Source: Luidia sarsii (Eukaryota; Echinodermata; Asteroidea; Paxillosida; Luidiidae). From it: 64,000 nucleotides of DNA. Shown here one piece after another: positions 54,132-64,000 of this stretch (position 1 is the stretch's first letter; each line of letters opens with the position of its first letter). The stretch is from positions 6,997,296 through 7,061,295 of the forward strand of contig OX465118.1 in NCBI GenBank assembly GCA_949987565.1, written 5' to 3'. The notes beneath the pieces are model-generated. The model was not told the DNA's origin. It saw only the letters and a list, made by a program, of their open reading frames with translations, and did no database searches. The translations under genes and the position numbers were made by a program.

Positions 54132-55356
54132 CTTGAGGACAATTCCGGGGACACCACTCCAGTGGTGTTCTTCCAGGGGGCTCTGCTGGTTCCACCAACA
54201 GAGGGCGCTATTTGATTTGCTGTACTGCACTGATGATGTGCATAGCTACATAAATGTAGCTATAGCTACGTACATGTAGCTAGACAGTAGACACAAACCA
54301 CTGTGCACTGAATTGAGTATTGCAAACACACAGGCCCATACACGTGCAGTCAGCTCATTGGAATATTGCAGGATTATGCTGGCCTTTGCTGGGGAACATA
54401 TAGGTGAAATATTTGGAAATGAAGTACAGTGCTCATGGTATTGAGGTGTGTATTACTGTACACTACTCACTAGTTACAAAGTTGACCCAAAGCCACAGTG
54501 CATTGGCCATTGGCATGCATAGTTGCAAATGTACCAGGTAATCTGTATCTGTAGCTACATGTAGCTCATGTTTGCAGCGACTGTGGTCTATAAATTGAAT
54601 CAAGTGGAATTCCGGCAGCTCAAGTTTCATCTGTGGCTCAATTGTGAGAATTATCTGCTGCAGATCTACAGACAAGAATTGAGGAAAGAAAAACAGAAAT
54701 AAGTTGCTGTTCCAATCTAATGATATTTTTTATATTATTATTATTATCATTTTTTTTTGGGGGGGGGGGCGCATTCAGAATATTTGTCCACTAACGGTTT
54801 GTCAGTATTGGTAATGCCAGCATTACTGATGAGATCTCTGTCCTTCATCTCAGTCGGGTTTCCAGGAAATTTCCAGATGGCCAGAAATGGATCTTTCTTT
54901 TTGTGAAAGGTCCAGAGGTTGATTCACTACCAAATTCATCTGGCCCGCTACTGATTTGAACGAAGAAAGACAGAAAGAAATGAAGAAAACCCAGGTTTTT
55001 AACAAACAGAGCACCAAAGCAAGAGCAATGGAATTGTGGCTGGCGTTAAAATCATAAATTATTGGTCTCCAATGATTGCAAATGACAGGAAGCTTCAGTG
55101 TAAACATGCTCCAGATGGCATTTAAATGACAACACAAAGTGCATCATTTGTTTGTCTACATAGATATGTACAAGTACTGTACATACTTTTTGTACATCGA
55201 CCTGGCTGGATTCTAATGATAATTTTGTGCATGTGTGTCTGTGTGTGGAGTATTGGAGGCAGAAGGTTAAATAGGCATTGATTGGCATCGATTGGACTTT
55301 CACGCCGCCTGTTCTGCTATCGACTGGCTTCACCTTGCCTCTGACTCTGGCATTGA

Positions 55357-55816
55357 AAATCCAGAGAGAGACAGAGAGAGATAGAGAGATGCTGAGAGAG
55401 AGAGAGTGAGCGATTGAGAGAGAGAGAGAGAGAAATGCTGAGAGAGAGGGTGAGAGTGAGTGTGAGAGAGAAAGAGAGAGAGAGAGATGCTGAGAGAGAG
55501 TGTGAGTGAGAGAGAGAGAAAGAGTGAGAGAGAGTGAGAGAGAAATGCTGAGAGAGAGAGAGAGTGAGAGAGAGAGTTAGAGAGAGAGAGAGAGTGAGAG
55601 AGAGAGTTAGAGAGAGAGAGAGAGAGAGAGAGATGCTGAGAGAGAGAGAGAGTTAGAGAGAGAGAGAGAGTGAGAGAGAGAGTTAGAGAGAGAGAGAGAG
55701 AGAGAGAGAGATGCTGAGAAAGAGAGAGAGTGAGAGAGAGAGATGCTGAGAGAGAGAGAGAGTGAGAGAGAGTGAGAGAGAGATGCTGAGAGAGAGAGAG
55801 AGTGAGAGAGAGAGTT

Positions 55817-55848
<32 letters not shown>

Positions 55849-56466
55849 TGAGAAAGAGAGAGAGTGAGAGAGAGAGATGCTGAGAGAGAGAGAGAGTGAG
55901 AGAGAGAGTTAGAGAGAGAGAGAGAGTTAGAGAGAGAGAGAGAGATGCTGAGAGAGAGAGAGAGAGTGAGAGAGAGATGCTGAGAGAGAGAGAGAGTGAG
56001 AGAGAGTTAGAGAGAGAGAGAGAGAGTGAGAGAGAGAGTTAGAGAGAGAGAGATGCTGAGAAAGAGAGAGATGCTGAGAGAGAGAGAGTTAGAGAGAGAG
56101 AGAGAGTGAGAGAGAGAGTTAGAGAGAGAGAGAGAGAGATGCTGAGAAAGAGAGAGATGCTGAGAGAGAGAGTGAGAGAGAGAGTTAGAGAGAGAGAGAG
56201 AGATGCTGAGAAAGAGAGAGATGCTGAGAGAGAGAGAGAGAGTGAGAGAGAGAGTTAGAGAGAGAGAGAGAGTGAGAGAGAGAGTTAGAGAGAGAGAGAG
56301 ATGCTGAGAAAGAGAGAGATGCTGAGAGAGAGAGTGAGAGAGAGAGTTAGAGAGAGAGAGAGAGATGCTGAGAAAGAGAGAGATGCTGAGAGAGAGTGAG
56401 TGAGAGAGAGAGTGAGTGAGAGAGAGAGAAAGAGTGAGAGAGAGAGATGCTGAGAGAGAGTGAGTG
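55357..56466 (+). repeat. 1.1-kb (GA)n tract with regular ATGCTGAG interruptions
   Basis: Almost pure GAGAGA is punctuated by AGATGCTGAGA and GAGTTAGAG blocks at quasi-regular spacing, so it behaves as a higher-order repeat rather than a simple microsatellite. A second GA tract follows at 56724-56935. Confidence 0.9.
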
Positions 56467-56723
56467 ACTTTTGACTTTTCAAGAGGACACTTTATTCAAC
56501 AAATAAATTTACAAATCAGTTACAAAAACATTGAAAAAATTAACACAAGATTAAACATTTGAATTTAATTATTTGAACGCAATCAAATTATTGGAAATCG
56601 GAAACGCATATAAATAAATCAAGAGGGATCAGTATACTTTAGAAGGTTGTTTCCATAAGTTGTCAGAAATTCCAGATGAGGTTATCATTATTCGAACTAC
56701 ATAAGATTTGTTTTTCATTGAGA

Positions 56724-56935
56724 GTGAGTGAGAGAGAGAGTGAAAGAGAGAAAGAGTGAGAGAGAGAAAGAGTGAGAGAGAGTGTGAGAGGGAGAAAGAG
56801 TGAGAGGGAGAAGGAGAGAGAAAAAGAGTGAGAGAGAAAGAGTGAGAGAAAGGAGAGGGAGAGAGAGGGGTAGGGGGATGGGGAGAGAAAGGGGAGAGGA
56901 TGGTAGGGAAAGAGAGAGGGAGGGAGAGAGATGAT
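56724..56935 (+). repeat. (GA)n microsatellite
   Basis: GAGTGAGAGAGAAAGA-type units become G-rich towards the right end. It is separated from the larger tract by about 260 bp of ordinary sequence. Confidence 0.85.
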
Positions 56936-58120
56936 GAAATGACCAATCAATTCAGAGCATTTCTCTTGTGTGTGTGTGTGTTTAATTTTTTTGTTTGTTT
57001 ATCTTTCTCACTCCTCTGGCCAGCTGTGAGCTGTACATCAATACAGTAGTTCGTCCTGTTGAGGTACATGTACAGTACGTGACAGGCATGCAATAGGCTG
57101 TGAATTGGTCCATGATTGGCTGTACATGTACATGTATACTGGATTCCCTCATTACATGTACAAAGCTGCCTTGCATTCAGGGCAAGGGGTCCCTGGTAGA
57201 ACTGCCTGGCTGTTAAAGACACACCTGTGCACCTGGACCATTGGAGATTGGATCATGTACATATACATGTACATGATCTTTGAGGCTTTCGTCGTGTAAA
57301 AGCACATTGCATACATGTACTGTAACAGTACAATGTACATTTTAGGTACACACTGAGTGAACATACATGTAGTTGACCATTCACTATGGCCCAGACTTTA
57401 CACACATTATCTGACCAGATAGTGGTTGAAAGCTGACTCTCACACCAACACAGGTGACCTTTTGCTTAGGTGGAGCAGTTGTCTTTGAATGGTTGTGGGG
57501 CCTTTTGTCTGTTCAGTGTGCTATGCAACAGAAATAGCAACCAGTGCATAAGGGTCAAGGTCAGCACTGTCAGTTGCAGGGACAATTTTGTACACATGTC
57601 AGTAGAGTGGTTACTACTGTTATGCAAATTGTCCGATTCGTTAATTGGGTCACCTACATGTAACAGAGAATAGATTTAGCCAAGGTCGTACAAACATACA
57701 TGTACATGTACAATGTACATGTACATGTATGTATACACAAGGAAATCTCTATCGTTTGAGTGATTGCAGCTGTGAATGTGCCACCACCAGCAAGTTGGTA
57801 GAAATGATGGAGCGACATCACATTGCCACTGTCTGTGTGTGTACGCAGGCAGTTTGACATTGGTGTCCCTCTCCAGCAGGGCTTGGCTGCACAAGTCTCT
57901 CTAAAATGCGATGATTCTCTCATCGGATGCTTTGAGTGGAGGCCTAATCGCACATTCGGGACATTGTGGGTGAGACCGATGAAAGAATCGGACCCCAATC
58001 TGTTTTCAATTTGCTTTTTATAATCGGTTTGATTCTTTTAAAACCACCTCTACTTAATTTTGTGATGTACATGTAGTGCCTGTACAAGCTCAGTCTATGA
58101 ATGAATGTACGTTCAGTTAA

Positions 58121-58522
58121 AGGGGAATGAAACCCATAGAAAAAATGTTGGCTTATCTGATTGGGTGTTAAAAACAACAGGTTACCTACAGTATGTGCTA
58201 CTCACCTACATGTATGAGTTTCATAAAGAGGGAAAAATCATGGAATTCGATGGTCGAATTCGCGCTCCCAATTCAGTACATTCGTCCGGGCCCATGCGGG
58301 AGATTTCTGTTGCGATGTCATACCGGTACCCCCGCAATGATTTGCGGGCCCTTCAAAAAGATGGCTTTTTGCGGGAATGCGAATTCGACAACCAAATCTC
58401 ATGATTTTTCCCTCTTTATGAAACTCGTACGTTGTATGTAGGTGAGTAGCACATCTGTACTATAGGTTGTTTTTAGCACCCAATCAGATAAGCTAAATAT
58501 TTTCTCTGGGTTTCATTCCCCT
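58121..58522. mobile_element. 402-bp foldback element flanked by TTAA
   Basis: The ends AGGGGAATGAAACCCATAG and TGGGTTTCATTCCCCT are inverted. The arms extend about 130 bp, with AATCATGGAATTCG-like inner blocks. TTAA lies at 58117-58120 and 58523-58526. A TTAA duplication is typical of piggyBac-type elements, though the termini are not the classic ones. Confidence 0.8.
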
Positions 58523-58859
58523 TTAAATATGCATTTCTTTGCTCTAAAAGCCTCTATGGTTCAGTAATATGGTGCTGCATTGCCTGTTGAGGCATGTTGG
58601 GAGCTTTTACATGTAGAACCAGTTGCCATTTGACAGGGAAGAGGGTGCGTTTTGCCATGCTTGACTGACTGCCTGAGTGCTGTTGTGTAACTTGCATGTA
58701 TTTGTAATCATTTTCTTTGTGGAGGAGGTTTGGGAGGGGGGGGGGGCGCTGGGTTGTAACAGTATCAGGCATGCTGGTATAGACAGCAGTGTGACAGTTT
58801 TGCAAACCAGAAGGTTTCCAAAGCTGAAGTGAGTGACAACTGGCAGTTGGTGTACTGTT

Positions 58860-59165
58860 CATATGTGACCCGGCACAGCATAATGAGGAATAACCCCCAC
58901 ATTTGAGATTTTGAGATTTTCTAATGATGTGAAAGAGTATACCATTAGCTCTCAACTGATATCAAAATTATTTCCGTGTGAACTTTGTTGTAAATAGTAC
59001 AAGGGGACTTTGCTCGTTCATTTGGTACCAGACATAATATAGCAGCAACATTCTAACTCCTCGAAAGCGGCCATTCAAAAAAGGAAGGAACTTTACATTT
59101 TCATGAAAACAGTACACAAACACTCCCCCGAAATCCTTGTTCAACATATAGAGACGGATTTCGGA
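58860..59165 (+). repeat. ~310-bp dispersed repeat, second copy
   Basis: It is collinear with 19743-20054 at high similarity, with scattered substitutions and a short deletion in the T-run near the end. Confidence 0.8.
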
Positions 59166-60801
59166 AAAATCCTTTGGACATACTACTCATAATATCCTCC
59201 AATATATTAACTTTCCGAAAAAAGAAAGAAAAAAAAAAGAAAAAAAGAAGAAGATTTTTTTTATCGAATTGAGAAGATAATTTGACTTCATGCTTTGTTT
59301 ACTCGAAAAGTGTTTTGGTGGGATATTCCTCATGTTGCCGTGCCGGGTCACACACGTATACATGTACACCATGTATACATGTAGACCTGTCTATGTGTAC
59401 AATGTATGTGTGTGTACGTGCTCATGTACTGTATGTACAACCATGGAGGACAACTGTAGGCCTACATGTGCATGCTGTGCTGTGATGGCCAGCTCCCCCC
59501 TGATGCAGTGGAATGCCTAATAAAAAAATTATGAGGTCGAATCACCATTGACAGACTAAACGCTGTTGGCTTCCCTGGTTGTGCTTTGTACATCCCTGAA
59601 GAGACTGCCAGACTTGTCTCTACAGCTCGGCCATCCTCTCAATTGAGAAGCAAACTCCGTTCATCCGGGGCCCCTTTTGTCAGTGAGCCGAGAGCCCACC
59701 TTCGAGGTCCATGCCGAAACGACAGTCGGACAAGATCCCGGATTGTCATCAGGGGCCAATTTCATAGCGCCGCTTAAGCGCCAAAATGTGCTTAAGCGCA
59801 AAAACTCATGAGCCACAGGATCCCCTCCCTCTCACTCGGACCCTATCCACTGACTCCTCGGGGCTTGGCCACATTGTGTAGCCCTACTTCCGTACAAACA
59901 CTGGGGGATGATCTGCTGTCAATTCTGGAGATCAAGAGAAGAGGGGGCAGGCATTTGATGTGTTGGGTTCTTTGGTCGCCTTTGTCACTGACACAAATGA
60001 TAGTGCATCCTGAGCCCATTGTCTGAGATTTGATCCACTGTGACTTTCTGTCTGTCCCTCCAACATCTCTATCTCTCTCCCCCCCCCCCTCCTCCCCTCT
60101 CCCCCCCCCCAAAAAAAGAAGGATTTGGGTTGTGCTGGGTATAAATAAAACCCTTTACAATGGAATCCCCGGCTGTGCCTAGTCGGCTCCACTCTATGGA
60201 CTCTCTGCTTGCTGGGCCTTTGAGGGGCGTTGCTGGAAACTACACTTTGTGGCTCCTGTGAGCCGGATTTGTGTGGGCGTTACTGTCATAGCTGTCCGGA
60301 AATTTTTTTTGGGTTGTTTGTGAACAACAGGCGAGACTGTAGTTGATTGGTACAGGATCTAGTGGCACAGCTGAGAGAGGCACATGTACAAACACTAGTA
60401 TGTCTCATTAGGTCGATCTGTGCACAGTGTGCACTTGTAAGCGAAGCCGTTTGGTAACGGAGAGTGTGCACTCCTGGTATCGCTATCAGCGACTGGAGTG
60501 CCCTTGGAGAACTGTCACTTATGCCGGTCAAGTTGGGTCATCGTCTGCCTGGCGTCCTTCTGCTCTGCACGGTACACTGCCGCACTTACGGATGCATGGC
60601 GTGGACACATACATGTATGCGTTTCCCTCACCGGGAAAGCAAATTGTTCTGCACCGCCGATTTCTGGAGAGAGCGCTTTAGATGGAATTAACCCGACTCG
60701 TTTAGGGGCGACATACTCTGGGAAGGCTTTTGCGGCTTGTCTGTTGATTGGAGGTTGGCTTTGGTGGAATCCTTCAGCAGAGTGCTGCTAAATACTGCAG
60801 A

Positions 60802-60810
60802 GAACTTCTC

Positions 60811-60841
<31 letters not shown>

Positions 60842-60844
60842 CTT

Positions 60845-60889
<45 letters not shown>

Positions 60890-60904
60890 TTCTCTCTCTC
60901 TCTT

Positions 60905-60949
<45 letters not shown>

Positions 60950-61205
60950 TTCTCTCTCTCTTGCTTTCTCTCTCTCTTGATTTCTCTCTCTCTCTTGATA
61001 TCTCTCTCTTGATTTCTCTCTCTTTCTCTCTTTCTCTCTTTTCTCTGTCTCTGTCTCTCTCTCTTGCTTTCTCTCTCTCTTTCACACTTTCTTTCTCTCT
61101 CTGCCACTCTCTTTCTCTCTTTCTCTCTTTTCTCTGTCTCTGTCTCTCTCTTTCTCTCTTTCTTTGTCTCTGTCTCTGTCTCTGTCTGTCTGTCTGTCTG
61201 TCTGT
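60802..61205 (+). repeat. (CT)n/(TCTTTC)n microsatellite
   Basis: TCTCTCTTTCTC units run on, drift to TGTCTC and end in a short (TGTC)n run. The long Ser/Leu ORFs here are artefacts. Confidence 0.9.
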
Positions 61206-62580
61206 TTTGTTTTTTGGTCGGGACCTGGGTGATTGGAATTGGTTCGCGTTACACAAGACCTGGCCACACTGCACCATACCATGCCAGACCAGGCCAGCAC
61301 ACCACAGACCAGACGGCTGTAATGGAACTCATTACCTGCATCCCCAGCCCAGCCCACCACACCCCCCCCACACTCTGATGTCAGTGCTCTTTTTATCCAT
61401 CTCGCCCCAGCTGCCTGACTGATCATTTCAGGCCAAGTCAGATACCGACGACAAGAAGTGCAGATAAACAGTCCGGCTATAGAGACAAAGTTTGGTGTGC
61501 GCGTGTGTGCAAAGAAAAGTGCATTCTACTTGGGTTGAGGACAGGAGAGGAGAGGATAGGAGCGGGGAGGAAGATTAAAATCGCACTGCTGAACTACACT
61601 GTACAAGAAACTGGATGTTTGCAAGCTCGTCGGCCCCCTGATTCATGATACCAAGTGCACAATTTTGTCTTGGCCCTGTTTTCAAGTGCTCCGGCACTTG
61701 TGTACGTACTTGTGCGACCAGATGGTGCACCGGTCTATTGTGGCTCACCGCCCGCCAATTCCTTTTTGCATTTGAAGACCCCTCGCCCTGCGACGGAGAG
61801 ACTGCCATTCTGGAGGCAATAGACACCCGAATTTGACGTGAATAAGGCGCAGAAAAATGATGATGATCATTTGATGAACGCCGACTGCCTATGGGAACTT
61901 TGAAAAAGTCTCCGGTAATACAATCGGCTCGGTCTGTGCTCGCGTCAAAATCTTCCTGACTTTGAAGAGGAAGCCCACTGATTAATGAGCCTTGTATTTT
62001 TTTTTTTTTGGGGTGGGGGATATAGGAAGGTTGGTGCAACTTAACAAATTCAGGATGTTATACATTGTACAGTACATGTAGGTGCTGTTTGAGGTCACCG
62101 AGAATTGTGACTAGTGCCGGATTGGAACATTGACACGTGCTGAGAATCCTGTGTCTGTCAGTGGTGTTTAGGCCCGACTGACACCCGCGCAACAATCTCA
62201 ACCATTGGATCATCGGCATCCCCTCTGAATGATCTACTGTACATGTGCTATAGGTGGGCCCCTCTTCCCCTCCCATCTTAGGCAATCATTGTGGGAGAGG
62301 GGGGGGGGAATTGTTTTCTCCACGCAAGTGGCATCAGACAGTCTGTCATCTGTGCACCGGTGAAGCACTAGACTCCCCAGTATAGTAATGTAGTAGTAGT
62401 TTGTGCTCATGTACTGTGAAATGAAGGGACTTTGTCACCTCACGCTGGATGGAATGCTAGGAAGACGGTTTGGGATGGGAGAAGTGTAGCCGTGCCAAAG
62501 GGGAGGGCACGGTATTTGAAGCAGTAATCTACGTGTGTGCAGTACATGGACTTCAAATCCCCGATTAGTCTATCATCACC

Positions 62581-62591
62581 ATGACTGACAG
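62581..62591 (+). CDS. Possible 11-nt first coding exon (MTD...)
   Basis: ATGACTGACAG is followed by GTGAGT, a consensus donor, and preceded by ATCACC. This looks like a start codon with a phase-2 intron. A plausible acceptor, TTTGTTTCAG, lies at 62873-62882, but the frame after it is short. I cannot name the gene. Confidence 0.2.
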
Positions 62592-63004
62592 GTGAGTAAA
62601 ATATACACCTGTGCAGTATTTACCTCTGCCTAATGGTTTCCTGTTGTACACAAGGTATTAGCCGCAGCCTATATTCTGAAAATTACGGTATACGACCTAA
62701 AGGTACACATACATGTACATGTAGATGTACAGTGCATGCACATTACATACACAAATAAAGGTTGTCCCAGCGCCATTGATGCGGTCATTCCGTAATACTT
62801 TGATGCTCAGATCATTTAAAGGAAGTGCCCCCTAGTCTGCTAGTGGCAGCTCTTTATGAAAATCTTTCTTGTGTTTGTTTCAGGTTCACATCTGTGTGTA
62901 GCCGTAGGGCTTTGTGTACATGTATGTGATTTCAAACTGTTACCAAAAATGTCAAACAGATACGTTTGTTGTACATGTACGTACACACTGTAAAAGGAAA
63001 AGCG

Positions 63005-63190
63005 TCTGAAAACTTTGAATTTTTTTTGAAAAATTGAAAGAAACAAAAATAGCAAAGAAAACTTTGACCAGACCGGGATTTGAACCCGAGACCTCTGGTT
63101 TTGCATAGAACAGAAGCCAGAGGTCTCTGGTTCAAATCCTGGTCCAGTCAACATTTTCTCTTTGCCATTTTTTTTTCACTTTGTTCAAAA
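63005..63190. mobile_element. Head-to-head SINE pair forming a palindrome
   Basis: The left half (about 63019-63105) is a minus-strand SINE 3' part with GGGATTTGAACCCGAGACC. The right half (about 63113-63185) is the same part on the plus strand, with GAGGTCTCTGGTTCAAATCC and the TTTGCCATTTTTTTTTCAC tail. Both halves lack the A-box end, so they meet at the middle of the tRNA-like head. Confidence 0.75.
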
Positions 63191-63559
63191 GTTCCCTGTC
63201 AGTTTTAAATCAGTTTGTTTCATTTTGAAAAATAGCATTTTACTTTTTAGTAAACTTTTGACTAGACCGGAACTAACCTTAATCATTTACCAAAAATGTT
63301 GAACAAAACCTAAAAGTAGTGCATGATGCATAATTTACATGTGACTTACAGTGTACACGGTACAGTGTACAATGTACATTTTTGTATTACAAATGCGCAG
63401 TTGTTTCTTTAATTTCAATGCAGAAGTAGAGAAGATTACCTACATTTGGTCCGATTAAGGTGGATTCATATTGAATAAAAAGGATTTGGGGTTTGGCATG
63501 AAACCAAAGTCTTGTGCATTGTGCAATGTGAATGTCCACCTTAAAGCCCCTATACAACA

Positions 63560-63690
63560 TTGGTCGAGGTTAAAGAATAGCATCCATACGTTGTCTGATC
63601 CAACATATACACATGTATGTACATGAAATAGCACACCTGTGAAAATTTCAGCTCAATTCGCCAACCGAGTCTCGAGAAAATCATGTATAC
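63560..63690. repeat. Inverted partner of the repeat at 45670-45798
   Basis: It contains ACATTGGTCGAGGTTAAAG, CATACGTTGTCTGATCCAAC and TGAAATAGCACACCTGTG. A GTATGTACATG-type expansion interrupts the match. Confidence 0.75.
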
Positions 63691-64000
63691 ATGTAAATGA
63701 AATTAAAAAAATTGAAGATTGAATTGAGTTGAGATTAATAAAGTTGATGGCTGCAGCATTAGAATACAAATCTCACCACACAACAACCTTGACCATTCTG
63801 ATGGTTGAGATGCCCGTACTTGAAAGGAGGAGTTGTTGGTTGGAATCCTGTCTCATCTGCCTGGGCTTTTTTTTCAAGCTGGGCTTTTTTTTTCAAGTAT
63901 GCATGGAGCACACTGTACATTTTAACATTGAATTACATGTACATGTACATAGTACATAGTAGAATTACATAATTAACTACATTAGGTGATCATGCATTGA

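Larger units (their letters stand above)
46940..64000. other. 17-kb repeat-rich stretch without a convincing gene
   Basis: None of the ORFs here shows family resemblance, codon-like conservation between copies or coherent exon structure. Contents are microsatellites (52200-52420, 54059-54131, 55357-56466, 56724-56935, 60802-61205), foldbacks (50596-50692, 58121-58522), dispersed repeats and dense TACATGTA words. It could be intergenic, or a long 5' region or intron of a gene extending to the right. See the candidate sites at 50085 and 62581. Confidence 0.5.

Noticed and set aside
60737..61422. 224-aa and smaller ORFs in the CT microsatellite
   Set aside because: Low-complexity translation with no domain. 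The antisense Arg/Glu ORF is its shadow.

Overview
This is metazoan nuclear DNA, most likely from an invertebrate deuterostome such as an echinoderm, hemichordate or cephalochordate. The sequence alone does not settle which. The evidence is four multi-exon genes with GT-AG introns whose proteins and exon boundaries match animal families, AATAAA signals, tRNA-derived SINEs, many short inverted-repeat elements, and very frequent TACATGTA words. There is no bacterial-style gene density, operon or CRISPR array.

The four genes were reconstructed exon by exon from splice sites, and every reading frame stays open across its junctions. (1) Plus strand, 7077-11990: cyclophilin A (PPIA-like), 4 exons, 164 aa. 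(2) Minus strand, 27334-19520: the Golgi/endosomal Qb-SNARE VTI1A, 8 exons, 221 aa. (3) Plus strand, 29360-32261: ribosomal protein eL34 (RPL34), 3 coding exons, 113 aa, of the form that lacks the zinc-binding cysteines. (4) Minus strand, 46031-37290: an ABIN/TNIP-type ubiquitin-binding NF-kB regulator, 8 exons, about 727 aa. It is closest in layout to TNIP2 because it ends in a C2HC zinc finger; the last exon is only 70 nt and the finger is split by an intron. PPIA and VTI1A converge, VTI1A and RPL34 diverge from a 2-kb interval, and RPL34 and TNIP converge. The genes are functionally unrelated neighbours.

Between and inside the genes the window is a dense collection of small repeats. The most striking is a roughly 155-165 bp element (here called the GAAACGTC element) with a 5' part of about 60 bp followed by a perfect palindrome with 45-49 bp arms. 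Two complete copies are bounded by 12-13 bp target-site duplications. Its hairpin followed by GAAAC resembles part of a hammerhead ribozyme core, which suggests, without proving, a link to Penelope-like retroelements. Three different foldback elements (680, 183 and 97 bp) each carry an exact 9-bp target duplication, as expected for Mutator-like transposons. There is also a TTAA-flanked foldback, a pogo/Tigger-like MITE, at least eight SINE copies including a head-to-head pair, and a non-LTR retrotransposon tail.

From about 46.5 kb to the end I find no convincing coding gene. That stretch holds repeats, a 1.1-kb GA microsatellite, a CT microsatellite, a possible promoter with first exon near 50.1 kb, and a possible 11-nt first coding exon at 62581.
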